From Fimbriiglobus ruber (GTDB lineage: Bacteria; Planctomycetota; Planctomycetia; Gemmatales; Gemmataceae): DNA of 64,000 bases. Under the pieces are notes generated by a model that made no database searches, was not told the DNA's origin, and was given only the letters and a program-made list of their open reading frames with translations. Positions 34,194 through 45,790 of the stretch are shown in pieces (within the stretch, counting starts at the first letter, position 1; every line of letters begins with the position of its first letter). The position numbers and the translations under genes are program-made. The DNA is taken from NCBI RefSeq assembly GCF_002197845.1, contig NZ_NIDE01000005.1, forward strand, positions 897,826 through 961,825, written 5' to 3'.

Positions 34194-35768
34194 ATGTGGC
34201 CCTGGAAGCAAGCGAAGCAAGCCCCAACGTCTCCCGAAGTCCGGCGGAATAGTTTCTTCTCCACCGACATCGACTTCGCAATTCCCGACAATCCGGCCAA
34301 GCGCATGCGGCGGATGCGCGACTACATGGCCATGACCTTTCAGCGGACGGTCGACGACCTGACGCCGGTCGATGAAAACGGCATGTCGCTCGCGATGGAC
34401 AATCCCGACCTGACCTCGGTCAAACTGCGGAACGGCCTCGGCTTAGGGGGATATATCCCCGAGACGCAGTTCGCCTGGTACTGCGGCCAGGGGTTCATCG
34501 GGTATCAAGCGGCCGCTCTGATCAGTCAGAACTGGCTGGTCAAGAAAGCGTGCGCGATGCCCGCCAAAGACGCCGCGCGCAACGGGTACGAGACGAGCGT
34601 CAACGACGGCACCGAGGTCGATCCCGAAATACTCGATTACATTCGCGAGCAGGACAAGACGTTCGACATTCTTCGCAACTGCGTCGAGTTCCTCGATCTG
34701 GGCCGGACCTTCGGCATCCGCGTCGCCCTGTTCAATGTCGAGTCGCCGGATCCGGAGTATTACAGCAAGCCTTTCAACCCCGACGGCGTGAAACCCGGCA
34801 GCTACAAGGGCATCAGCCAGATCGACCCGTACTGGATCACGCCCGAATTAGGTGGCGATGCCGCGGCCAATCCCGCCGCCCCAGATTTCTACGAGCCGAC
34901 GTGGTGGCGGATCAACGGCAAGCGGGTCCACCGCACGCATCTGGTGATCTTCCGCAACGGCAACCTGCCGGACATTTTAAAGCCGGCCTACCTCTACGGC
35001 GGGTTGCCCATTCCGCAACTCATCGCCGAGCGCGTCTACGCCGCCGAGCGGACGGCCAACGAGGCCCCGATGTTGGCCGCGACCAAGCGCATGATGGTCA
35101 TGAAGGCGGACCTGACGCAGATCGTCGCCAATCAGCAGCAGTTCGACGCGCGGATGGCCTACCAAACACAGGTGCAGAACAATTACGGCGTCAAATTCGT
35201 GGGCCTGGATGACGAGTTCCAGCAGTTCGACACCTCCCTGGCCGACCTGGACGCCGTCATCATGACGCAATACGCCTTGGTTGCTGCGGCCGCCGAAGTT
35301 CCTTCGACTAAATTGCTGGGAACGCAGCCGAAAGGGTTTAATAGCACAGGCGAATACGAGGAATCCAGTTACCACGAAATGTTAGCATCGTTGCAGATGC
35401 ACGACCTTTCACCACTCGTCAATCGCCACCACTTGCTTCTGATTCGGTCACACGTCGCACCGAAGTTCAAGATGCAACCGTTCAACACAGAAGTAGTCTG
35501 GAACGAACTGGACGAGCAGACCGCGGCCGAGCAGGCCGAGACCGAACTGAAGAAGGCTCAGACCGCCGGGGCTTACGTGGACATGGGCGCTCTGGATGGC
35601 TTCGACGTCCGTGGCAGGATCATCGCGGATAAGAACTCGGGATTCAATGGTATCGATCCGGTCGTGCCAGGTGGCCCAGGTGATCGGGATGCCGAACTGG
35701 AGGCCGCAGAAACCGAACAGGCATCTGGGTCTGAAGTCAATCCAGACGAGAGCGAAACTGCTGAGTGA
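34194..35768 (+). CDS. Portal protein (DUF1073)
   Basis: 524 residues. GYIPETQFAWYCGQGFIGYQAAALISQNWLVKKACAMPAKDAARNGYE is the DUF1073 signature, and LLGTQPKGFNSTGEYEESSYHEML is its conserved late block. It forms the dodecameric DNA channel at the capsid vertex. It starts 8 bp after terL. Confidence 0.92.
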   Translation: MWPWKQAKQAPTSPEVRRNSFFSTDIDFAIPDNPAKRMRRMRDYMAMTFQRTVDDLTPVDENGMSLAMDNPDLTSVKLRNGLGLGGYIPETQFAWYCGQGFIGYQAAALISQNWLVKKACAMPAKDAARNGYETSVNDGTEVDPEILDYIREQDKTFDILRNCVEFLDLGRTFGIRVALFNVESPDPEYYSKPFNPDGVKPGSYKGISQIDPYWITPELGGDAAANPAAPDFYEPTWWRINGKRVHRTHLVIFRNGNLPDILKPAYLYGGLPIPQLIAERVYAAERTANEAPMLAATKRMMVMKADLTQIVANQQQFDARMAYQTQVQNNYGVKFVGLDDEFQQFDTSLADLDAVIMTQYALVAAAAEVPSTKLLGTQPKGFNSTGEYEESSYHEMLASLQMHDLSPLVNRHHLLLIRSHVAPKFKMQPFNTEVVWNELDEQTAAEQAETELKKAQTAGAYVDMGALDGFDVRGRIIADKNSGFNGIDPVVPGGPGDRDAELEAAETEQASGSEVNPDESETAE

Positions 35769-35857
35769 CGACGCGAGGAAAGTATAGTTGAATGCGGGAT
35801 ACGAGAGCGTTGCCACGCTGCTCGCATCCCTAACCTCTGACGTGAAAGGATTCACGC

Positions 35858-36424
35858 ATGGCTGTCAAGCAATCTACATCACCTGTCAAGGCACGCAACG
35901 ATTTAACTGCCGATTACGTTCGCAGTATCCTCAATTACGATCCCGAGTCTGGGATATTCCGTTGGAAAGAACGTGGCCACTGGTTCCAAACTTACCGGAC
36001 TTGGAACACGAAGCACGCAGGTAAAGTGGCGGGGAATGTAAATGCCCAAGGGTACATATCGATAGGTATAGACGACCATCCGAGAAAAGCCCACCGTATC
36101 GCATGGTTCTGGATGACAGGGGAATGGGCGATCGAGGTCGATCACAAAGACAGAGATCGAACAAACAATAAGTGGGATAACCTGCGGGAAGCAACAGGTT
36201 CCAAGAACCAGCACAATCGCAGCAAGAGTAAGAACAACACTTCAGGCTACAAAGGCGTCATTCGCGTCAAGCGTAATGGGATGTGGGACGGGAAATGGAT
36301 CGCCAAAATTTGCGTAAACGGGAAAACGACGCATTCTCGCCAGTGCGACACTCCAGAAGCCGCCCATGCAGAATATTGCATTATGGCTCATCTCTATCAT
36401 GGTGAATTCGCGCGGGGTGCCTGA
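35858..36424 (+). CDS. HNH homing endonuclease with AP2 domain
   Basis: 188 residues. AHRIAWFWMTGEWAIEVDHKDRDRTNNKWDNLREAT is an HNH_3 core (DHKDRDRTNN-W-NLR), followed by NNTSGYKGVIRVKRNGMWDGKWIAKI, an AP2 DNA-binding domain. This pairing is typical of free-standing phage homing endonucleases. It is wedged between portal and head-morphogenesis genes and overlaps the latter by 23 bases, suggesting an insertion that became part of the operon. Confidence 0.88.
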   Translation: MAVKQSTSPVKARNDLTADYVRSILNYDPESGIFRWKERGHWFQTYRTWNTKHAGKVAGNVNAQGYISIGIDDHPRKAHRIAWFWMTGEWAIEVDHKDRDRTNNKWDNLREATGSKNQHNRSKSKNNTSGYKGVIRVKRNGMWDGKWIAKICVNGKTTHSRQCDTPEAAHAEYCIMAHLYHGEFARGA

Positions 36425-37271
36425 GCCGCCTGCCAGACGCAAGCAGCCCTGGTCGAATCGCTCGCAGAAGGGCATTATCAAGGGCAAGCCGCTTAATCCC
36501 TGTGCGGCGATCGAGCAACGATACTACAACGCCCTGCACGTCCTGATCGCGAGGATGCTTGCTGATACGGAACTCGAACTCAGAAAGCTGTTCAAGACCG
36601 AACACGCCGAGGAATACTTCGCCCAGGACGCGAGCATATCGAGTCAGGCCCGCATCCTGACGAACGCCCTCATTAAGAAGTACACCGACCTGTTCGCCTC
36701 CCTCTCCCGGCCGATGGCCGAAGAGTTCGCCCGGGAATCGAACAAGTCCAGCGACATCGCTGTGAAATCGAGCATTCGGCACCTGAGCGACGAACTTACG
36801 CTCTCGACGAAGACGATCACTTCCGGTCCACTGAATGACATCTTGACCGCTACGGTGGCGGAGAATGTCGGGTTGATCAAGTCCATACCCGCCCAGTACC
36901 TCGGCGGAGTCCAGGGTGCTGTGATGCGGTCGATCACCACCGGCAACGGGATGCAAGACCTGGTGCCGTACCTGCAAAAGCACAAGGGGATTACTCTGCG
37001 GCGGGCCCGGTTTATCGCCCAAGATCAAACAAAAAAGGCAATGACGGCGCTGAGTTTCGAGCGAATGAAGCGTGTCGGTATCACCTCCGCGATCTGGCGT
37101 CATACTTCAGGCTCAAGACATCCGCGCAAGACGCACATCGATATGGACGGCAAACAGTTCAACATTTCCGAGGGGCTTTACGATTCCGCCGTGAAGAAAA
37201 ACGTGAAACCCGGTGAGTTGCCAGGATGTGCGTGCAGGGCCCAGCCAATTTTGCAATTTAACGAGGATTAG
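36402..37271 (+). CDS. Mu gpF-like head morphogenesis protein
   Basis: 289 residues from the ATG at 36402 (an in-frame ATG at 36366 lies inside the HNH gene). The C-terminus shows the family pattern: RARFIAQDQTKKAMTALSFERMKRVGITSAIWRHTSGSRHPRKTHIDMDGK, ending PGCACRAQPIL. Members are minor head proteins that aid portal-capsid assembly. Confidence 0.85.
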   Translation: MNSRGVPEPPARRKQPWSNRSQKGIIKGKPLNPCAAIEQRYYNALHVLIARMLADTELELRKLFKTEHAEEYFAQDASISSQARILTNALIKKYTDLFASLSRPMAEEFARESNKSSDIAVKSSIRHLSDELTLSTKTITSGPLNDILTATVAENVGLIKSIPAQYLGGVQGAVMRSITTGNGMQDLVPYLQKHKGITLRRARFIAQDQTKKAMTALSFERMKRVGITSAIWRHTSGSRHPRKTHIDMDGKQFNISEGLYDSAVKKNVKPGELPGCACRAQPILQFNED

Positions 37272-38987
<1,716 letters not shown>

Positions 38988-39019
38988 TGGTCAACCGCTA
39001 ACCCCAAGGAGACTCACCC

Positions 39020-39999
39020 ATGAGTGCTGCAACTTTCCAATCCACCGTTAACATCTGGTCGACGCTCGGCGTCGTGGGCGACATGGCCTTCGACGGCCCG
39101 CTCCGTGCGACCCCGTTCAACCTCTTCTCGAACGGCACCCCGAACATCATCGGCAACGCCTTCACCGTCACCAGCGGCGGCAACCCCGAACCGACCACCA
39201 ACAGCGCCCTGGCGGGTACTGCCACCGTGGGCGGCTCCGGCATCTTCGCCGGTATCCTCGTGAACTCGAAGGACTACGCTTCGTACGGCACGACCAACGG
39301 TCCGTTGAACCCGACCATCACCTTGCCGGACAACTCGATCGGGTTCCTGGCGAACATGGGGTACTTCTTTGTCAACCTGCCCGGTCCGGCGAACGTGGGC
39401 GACCTGGTCACCTACGACCCGCTCACCGGCAACCTGAACAGCATCACGCCGACCACCAGCTTCACCGGCACGATCAGCACGACCACCCTCACGGTGTCCG
39501 CCGTTTCTGCGGGCCAACTCGCGGTCGGCCAGTTGATCTCCGGCACCGGCGTCACCCCGGGCACCCGGATCACCGCGCTGGGGACGGGTACGGGCTACAC
39601 CGGCACGTACACGATCAGCGTCAGCCAGACCGTGAGTTCGGCCACCACCATGACCGCGACCAACCAACCGGCCCCGGCATTCGCGGCATCCGCGGCTTAC
39701 ATCACCACCTCGACCGGCGTGGACACCCTGCACATCACCACGCTGACTTCCGGCGAGGTACTCATCGGCCAGCAGGTGTTCGGCACCGGCGTCGCACCCA
39801 ACACGGTCATCACCGCGTTCGGCTCGGGCACCGGCGGCACCGGCACCTACACGCTCAACACTAGCGGCCAAGTCGTCGCCAGTTCGGGCAGCCCGAGGCC
39901 ATGACCGGCCCGGCCAACCTCTTCGTGCCGAACTGCGTGGTGGATCGCTACACGACCAACACCACCGGCGGCCTCGCGGTCATCAAGCTGACTAACTAA
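39020..39999 (+). pseudogene. Capsid cement (Gp24-like) protein, one frame break
   Basis: The first 294 codons are open. One base added near 39890 (GGGCAG) continues into [32 protein letters not shown], giving 326 residues. The core, [58 protein letters not shown], matches phage structural cement proteins that stabilise the capsid. Two copies of a Gly/Thr motif ([18 protein letters not shown] and [18 protein letters not shown]) form an inserted repeat domain. Confidence 0.75.
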
Positions 40000-40028
40000 C
40001 CGTTCAACCCACATCAGGAGACACCTCA

Positions 40029-41116
40029 ATGCAAACCATCACCCACTCCGCGTTGGACGGCAAGAGCGTCCGACCGCTGATCTTCCGCAACGTCGAAGAC
40101 TACGAAGACCTGCACCGGATCGGCATCGGCGGCCTCGACAAGATCATTGACGCCGGCTTCGGCATGGACTCGATCCAGGGTAACGTGACCCAGGCCAGCA
40201 TTCCCGTGCAGTTGCAGTTCCTCCAGCAGTTCCTGCCCGGCTTCGTCAAGGTGATGACGGCCGCCCGCAAGATCGACGAGTTCATCGGCATCAACACCGC
40301 CGGGAGCTGGGAGGACGAAGAAGTCGTCCAGGGCATCATCGAAAACACCGGTTCCGCGGTGCCGTACGGCGACCTGACCAACGTACCCCTGTCCAGCTGG
40401 AACGAGAACTGGGTGACGCGGACCGTCGTCCGCTTCGAGCTCGGCATGCGGGTCGGCAACTTGGAAGAGAAGCGTGCCGCTCGCATTATGGTCAACAGCG
40501 CGGAATCGAAGCGCGAGTCGGCCGGTCTGGCCCTGGAGCAGCAGCGGAATGCGGTGGGCTTCTACGGTTATAACTCGGGAAACAACTTTACCTACGGCTT
40601 CCTGAACGATCCCGGCTTACCGGCCTACGTCACCGTGGCCGCCACCGGCACCGGCAGTTCCACCTTGTGGTCGACAAAGACCTTCCTCGAAATCTGCGCC
40701 GACATCCGGACCGCGATCGTCGGCCTCCGCACCCAATCGCAGGACACCATCGATCCCGAAACGACCGCCCTGACCCTGGGGCTTCCGACGGATTGCGTGG
40801 ACTACCTGTCGGTGACCTCGGACTTCGGCATCTCGGTGCGCGACTGGTTGACCCAGACGTACAAGAAGACCCGCATCGTGTCGGCCCCCAGTTGAACGGC
40901 GCCAACGGCGGCGCGAACGTGTTCTACCTGTACGCGGACGCGGTCAACGACCTGTCGACCGACGACGGCCGCACCTTCGCCCAACTCGTCCCCGCCAAGT
41001 TCCAGGTGCTGGGTGTTCAGCAGCTCCCGAAGGGCTACGAGGAAGACTACTCGAACGCCACGGCGGGCGTGATGTGTAAGCGGCCTTACGCCGTCTACCG
41101 CGCGACCGGCATCTAA
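40029..41116 (+). pseudogene. Major capsid protein (DUF2184), one frame break
   Basis: Open to 40895, then one extra base in GCCCCCAG restores the frame: TRIVSAP joined to LNGANGGANVFYLYADAVND and MCKRPYAVYRATGI, 362 residues in all. QASIPVQLQFLQQFLPGFVKVMTAARKIDEFIGI and TVVRFELGMRVGNLEEKRAARI are DUF2184 signatures. It is the shell protein, essential for a virion, so the break is probably an assembly error. Confidence 0.85.
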
Positions 41117-41136
41117 AACAGCAAAAGGATTCCAGT

Positions 41137-41529
41137 ATGTTTCACGTCTTCAACACGATGGCGAACTCGACTCGCTACATCAAGTACCGCCAGGCCCCAC
41201 AGAAGGACCTCAACATCGCGGAACGGTCCGTCCTGATCAAAGGCGGGTCGGGCATGCATCAGAAGCACCTGGGCACGCCGCTGGGCGTCCACACCGCCGT
41301 TTCCGACGAGGACATGGACTGGCTGAAGGACGACTTGCACTTTAAACAGCACATGACCAAAGGGTACATCACCGTCCGCAAGGCCGAGGTGAATCCGGAA
41401 GTAGCGGCGGCGGAGATGATCACCCACGATCCCAAGACCGACGCCTGTCCGGTCATCCCCCAGGACTTCAAGGACGACGACAAAAAGGAAACCATCAAAC
41501 CGATGGCGAACAAGAAGAAGGCCGCGTAA
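41137..41529 (+). CDS. Virion-associated hypothetical protein
   Basis: 130 residues after the capsid gene. RYIKYRQAPQKDLNIAERSVLIKGGSG and HLGTPLGVHTAVSDEDMDWLKDD look structural. The end is Lys-rich (MANKKKAA). Genes at this position in DUF2184 phages are head or connector proteins of unknown role. Confidence 0.6.
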   Translation: MFHVFNTMANSTRYIKYRQAPQKDLNIAERSVLIKGGSGMHQKHLGTPLGVHTAVSDEDMDWLKDDLHFKQHMTKGYITVRKAEVNPEVAAAEMITHDPKTDACPVIPQDFKDDDKKETIKPMANKKKAA

Positions 41530-41541
41530 ACGGAGGTTCCG

Positions 41542-41988
41542 GTGGGCTGCATCCAGTACAACGATTCGGCCTTCCGGTCACTCTTCCCGGCGTACGCCAA
41601 CACGGTCCTCTACCCGGCCGCGATGGTCCAGGCGTTCTGGGACACGGCGACGGCTTACGTCAGCAACCGTAAGGGCGGATGCTACACCGGCGGGATGACC
41701 GTCGCCCAGCAGACCCTGGCCCTCAACCAGATGACGGCCCACCTCCTCTACCTCAACGGTCAGATTGCGGCGGGAAACACTCCCGGCGTGATGACTGGTG
41801 CGACGATCGACAAGATCAGCATCACCCTGGAGCCACCGCCAGCACCGAACGCGTGGCAGTATTGGTTGCAATCGACCCCCTACGGGCAGCAGCTGCTCGC
41901 GCTGTTACAGGTGGTTTCGGCGGGCGGCTTCTACGTCACGACGAGTGTTCCGGGGCAAGCCGGGTTCCGGTTCGGGAACGGCTGGTAA
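41542..41988 (+). CDS. DUF4054 head-tail connector protein
   Basis: 148 residues, GTG start after CGGAGG. FRSLFPAYANTVLYPAAMVQAFWDTATAYVS and NQMTAHLLYLNG match DUF4054, a small adaptor under the portal. TAATG overlap with the next gene. Confidence 0.8.
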   Translation: MGCIQYNDSAFRSLFPAYANTVLYPAAMVQAFWDTATAYVSNRKGGCYTGGMTVAQQTLALNQMTAHLLYLNGQIAAGNTPGVMTGATIDKISITLEPPPAPNAWQYWLQSTPYGQQLLALLQVVSAGGFYVTTSVPGQAGFRFGNGW

Positions 41989-42536
41989 TGGAAGTCAAGC
42001 GCGGCAACCCCAAGGCGTTCGAGACGCTGGCCGCGAAACTGAAAGAACTCTCGGGAATCGAAACGAAAGTCGGATGGTTCCCCTCAGCAACCTACGAGGA
42101 CGGAACGCCTGTCGCCCTTGTGGCATCCGTTCAGGAATTCGGTCACGGTCCGATCCCACCCCGCCCGTTCTTCCGGCCGACGATCGCTACGGAAGAAAAC
42201 AACTGGAAACAGTACGCCGCTCAAGGGGCAAAAGCCGTCCTGAAGGGTTCACTCACAGCGTTCGCAGTGATGGACGGCCTCGGGGAACGAGCCCAGGAGG
42301 ACGTGAAAGAAACGATTAACCAGATCACATCCCCGCCGCTCTCACCCATCACCTTGGAACTCCGCGCGATGAAGCACAAGAACCCGGCTCTGAAAATCAC
42401 CGGCGCGACCGTCGGCGAAGCCGCCGCGCGTGTTCGCCAGCCCGGCTACCAATTGGCAAGCGGAACACCAGACAAACCGTTAATCGACTCAAAGCTCATG
42501 ATTACAACCCTGACGCATACGACCGAAACGAAATGA
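41988..42536 (+). CDS. Neck/tail-completion protein (HK97 gp10-like)
   Basis: 182 residues. ETKVGWFPSATYEDGTPVALVASVQEFGHGPIPPRPFFRPTIA is the usual pattern of gp10-like/virion-morphogenesis proteins (VGWF, EFG, PPRPFFRP). It joins the filled head to the tail. Start ATG overlaps the DUF4054 stop. Confidence 0.75.
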   Translation: MEVKRGNPKAFETLAAKLKELSGIETKVGWFPSATYEDGTPVALVASVQEFGHGPIPPRPFFRPTIATEENNWKQYAAQGAKAVLKGSLTAFAVMDGLGERAQEDVKETINQITSPPLSPITLELRAMKHKNPALKITGATVGEAAARVRQPGYQLASGTPDKPLIDSKLMITTLTHTTETK

Positions 42537-42909
42537 TTCCCGGCGCGAATATCTTGGGGATGGCCTTCCGCGTCCTCGGGAAGCAGTGTTTTCAGTATTA
42601 CGCCTACCAATCCGCACCCCGAACGACGTCGGGCAATACGTCACCACTTATGCCCCGCCGGTTACTTTCTACGGGAGCGTCCAACCGGTCCCCCGCGACC
42701 TCTACGAGCGGTACGGCCTGGAACTCCAGCGGAGCTACGTGAACGTCTACTTGCAGCGCAACGTCATCGACGTGGCCCGGGATGTGTCGGGTGATCAGAT
42801 CGTGTTCAACGGCGCGACCTACCAGTGCGTCTCAAAGACCGCGTGGGACGCCATCGACGGCTGGGACGCCGTTCTCTGCGTTCTGATTACGGAGCCGGCG
42901 GCGTGCTGA
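42533..42909 (+). pseudogene. Neck/tail protein, one frame break
   Basis: With one base added near 42610, MIPGANILGMAFRVLGKQCF runs into RTPNDVGQYVTTYAPPVTFYGSVQPVPRDLYERYGLE and VARDVSGDQIVFNGATYQCVS, 125 residues. This layout is typical of phage collar proteins placed before the tail terminator. Specific role unknown. Confidence 0.6.
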
Positions 42910-43193
42910 GGGACTTCTCCGCCTCGCGAAGGTAGAAGTCGTCTTTCGCTTGCCTCACCCGGTTGCGGTATGCCATGTCGTTTTTGCTCGGAGCGAGCGA
43001 GAGAAGAGCGGCAGCGATCCATCCGATGAGTGTCCACCGGCCAGAAGATTGACCCAAAACAGAGGGGCAGAGCGGGCGCTCTTGTTCCACGCGGCAACAG
43101 GGTCGGCAGGAAATAGAAGGTCAGAATTAGCCACACTTTCGGATCGCTCGCAGAGCAAGTGAGATCGGTGGTCAGTGACGTGTCGGCATCCAT
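42887..43193 (-). pseudogene. Membrane-protein moron on the opposite strand, frame broken
   Basis: Leftward gene inside the rightward late operon. The ATG at 43193 follows GGAGGATTT. DPKVWLILTFYFLPTLLP is one membrane helix; in another frame SGRWTLIGWIAAALLSLAPS is a second, followed by MAYRNRVRQAKDDFYLREAEKSL. Two added bases would link them into ~102 residues. It has its own promoter (43221-43248). Typical of a lysogenic-conversion moron, perhaps for exclusion; function unproven. Confidence 0.5.
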
Positions 43194-43220
43194 AAATCCT
43201 CCATCCGTTAAAGCCCGTTA

Positions 43221-43248
43221 AGCATAACAAACTGGGTAAGAATGTCAA
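43221..43248 (-). promoter_or_regulatory. Promoter of the leftward moron
   Basis: Read leftward: TTGACA (43248-43243), 16 bp, TATGCT (43226-43221). This is the best consensus promoter in the window, 28 bp before the moron start and directly against the start codon of the next rightward gene. Confidence 0.65.
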
Positions 43249-43793
43249 ATGTTAGATAACCAACTGATATCCCTGGTTATCAGCACCATCATCGCCCAGG
43301 AAGCGTGCCGGGATTCCCGGAATCCTCGCGCAGGCCTTCAGCCGACGCAGCAAGGGGTGAACACGTGCGACCGTCTACCTCTACAAGGTCGGCGACAAGC
43401 GGTCGGGTTCCGCGGCGCGACCGACATCTGGACGTCCAAACAGTCAGATGGTCCACACGGAAACGCAGCAGTACGAGATGGTCCACACCGAAACCCAGCA
43501 GTACGAGACGACCCTCCAGTTCAGCCCTGGCCACCCAGAATCCGACCCGACTCAGTACACCGCGTCCGACATACTGATCGCGCTTACATCTTGCAAAGCA
43601 GCGCGACCGTCGCGGCCTTGGAAGCCCAAGGGGTCGGTGTCGAGCGAATCACCGACGTGCGAAACCCGTACTTCTCAGACGACCGCGACCGGTTCGAGGC
43701 GAGTCCCTCATTCGACGTAACCTACCACAAACAGTCATTGTTACGACGGCGCCGATCCTACAGACCACCGAGATTCAAATCGCAACCGTGTAA
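43249..43793 (+). pseudogene. Tail terminator-position protein, several frame breaks
   Basis: The best frames chain as MLDNQLISLVISTI, GIPGILAQAFSRRS, TVYLYKVGDKRSGS, QMVHTETQQYETTLQF, TQYTASDIL, AYILQSSATVAALEAQGVGVERITDVRNPYFSDDRDRFEASPSFDV, ending TTEIQIATV. At least four single bases seem missing. MVHTETQQYE is duplicated in tandem (43448-43507). It lies directly before the sheath gene, the usual place of a tail terminator. Confidence 0.55.
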
Positions 43794-43810
43794 TCACGGA
43801 CCAGCATTTC

Positions 43811-45332
43811 ATGCCTATACCAATTTCAAATTACGTCTCGATCACATCCGGCATCGGCGCGGCCTCGAACGTCTCCACCCGCAACCTCGGGGCATTGATC
43901 ATCACGGGCAACGCGCTCGTCCCGAGCGGAGTAGTCAAGAGCTTCACTTCGGCGGCGGATGTGGGCACGTATTTCGGCACCGGGTCGGAAGAATATGCCC
44001 GCGCCGAGTTCTACTTCGGGTGGGTGAGCAAGAACATCACCGCCCCCCAGCAGATCAGCTTCTGGTTCTGGAACGATGACGTGGCGACCGCCGATCTGAT
44101 CTACGGCGCCAGCGGGACGTACGCACTCGCGACTTCACTGCGATCACGTCCGGCGAACTCGCCCTGACGATGGGCGGCTTACCCACACCTGACCGGCATC
44201 AACCTCGGCTCGGCCGGGAGCCTCGCGGCGGTCGCCACCGACATCCAGACGGCCATCCAGGCGTACAGCGCGGGCGGGGCCGCGTGGACGGGCGCGACCG
44301 TCGCCTACGACTCGACCAACAGCCGCTTCACGCTCACCGGCGGGGCGACCGGGGCGGACACGATCGCCGTGACGGCGGCCGTGAGTAACGACCTCGCCGG
44401 GCCGCTCGGTTGGCTGACCGGAGCGATCCTCTCGAACGGCACGACGGCGCAGACGATCTCCGCGAATCTGAACGCATTGATCGGCGTCAGCAACAACTTC
44501 GGTTCGTTCACCACCACCTTCGCACTGGCCCTGTCCGAAGCCAACACCGTTGCGGCCGCGACCTGGAACAACAGCCTCACCCCGAACATCCAGTTCATCT
44601 ACTCGGTCAACGTCACCCCCGCCAACGCCTCGTCATGGTCTGCGGCCTGGCCGACATCGGCGGCGTCTCCCTCACGCTTCAATCCCCCGCCCCCGTTGCC
44701 ACCGCAGAATTCCCCGAGATGGCCCCGATGATGATCCTGGCCGCGACCGACTACACCCAGCGGAACAGCGTCCAGAACTACATGTTCCAGATCTTCGCCC
44801 TGACCCCGTCGGTCACCACCTCGGCTTCCAGCAGACCTACGACGCCCTCCTGGTCAATTACTACGGCCAGACCCAAACCGCCGGACAGTTGCTCTCCTTC
44901 TACCAGCGCGGGGTCATGCTGGGCCTGCCCGTCAACCCGTCCGACCAGAACGTGTACGCCGACGAGATCTGGTTCAAGGACGCCCTCGGCGCCGCGTTGA
45001 TGAACCTGCTCCTCGCGTTGTCCCAGGTTCCGGCGAACGCCGCCGGCCAAGTGCAGATCCTCTCCACCTTGCAGAGCATCATCAACCAGGCCCTGTTCAA
45101 CGGGACGATCTCGGTCGGCAAAACGCTCTCGGTCGACCAGCAGCTTTACATCGCCCAGGTCACCGGGAGTGCGACCGCCTGGAAGCAGGTCCAGAACATC
45201 GGGTACTGGGTGAACGTCGTCATCGAATCCTACGTGGTCAACGGGGTCACCGAATACAAGGCGGTCTACACATTGATATACAGCAAAGATGATGACATTC
45301 GTTTGATCCAAGGCAGCGACATCTTAATTTAA
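43811..45332 (+). pseudogene. Tail sheath protein (DUF3383), five frame breaks
   Basis: Frames join into 508 residues if single bases are added near 44130, 44177, 44190, 44640 and 44815. Recognisable parts: PISNYVSITSGIGAASNVSTRNLGALIIT, AQQ-like [81 protein letters not shown], ending [17 protein letters not shown]. This is DUF3383, the contractile sheath of this myovirus class. Confidence 0.85.
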
Positions 45333-45345
45333 CGGAGTTTAACAC

Positions 45346-45789
45346 ATGGCAAACGATATTACTGGCTTCGGCTCGGCGATCAGCCTCGTCGCGTCGAGTA
45401 CCTTCCCGGTCGGCATCGCGATCACCCAACTGGCCGACGATTCCGACCCGTTCGACATGGCGAGCGTGAAAGTCGCAGACACCGCGATGGGCGTGAACGG
45501 GGATCTCATCAAGTGGAGCCGGGCGATCGGCAAGCCGGTCACCATCAGCGTCATCCCGGGATCACTCGACGACATCAACCTGGCCACCCTCGCCGCCGCC
45601 AACAATGCGACCCAGGGGCAGGCCAACGCCCAGACGTGATCACCGTCACCATCCTTTACCCCGACGGAGCGTCATCACCTTCTCGAACGGGTTCCTGACC
45701 GATGCCCCTTTTGGAATAGTCTGGCAGCAGCGGGCGTTAAAAACAAGACTTACGGATTTGTCTTTCAGGCCGTCACGGGCACGGTGTAG
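45346..45789 (+). pseudogene. Tail tube protein (DUF3277), three frame breaks
   Basis: Adding bases near 45636, 45668 and 45713 gives 148 residues: MANDITGFGSAISLVASSTFP, GITQL-like AITQLADDSDPFD, VNGDLIKWSRAIGKPVTISVIPGSLDD, VITVTILYPDG, VITFSNGFLTDAPFGNSLAAAG, TYGFVFQAVTGTV. This is the DUF3277 tube partner always paired with a DUF3383 sheath. Confidence 0.82.
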
Positions 45790-45790
45790 C

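Noticed and set aside
39014..39871. 285-codon leftward frame opposite the cement protein
   Set aside because: Gly/Ala/Arg low-complexity shadow of the G/C-rich cement gene.
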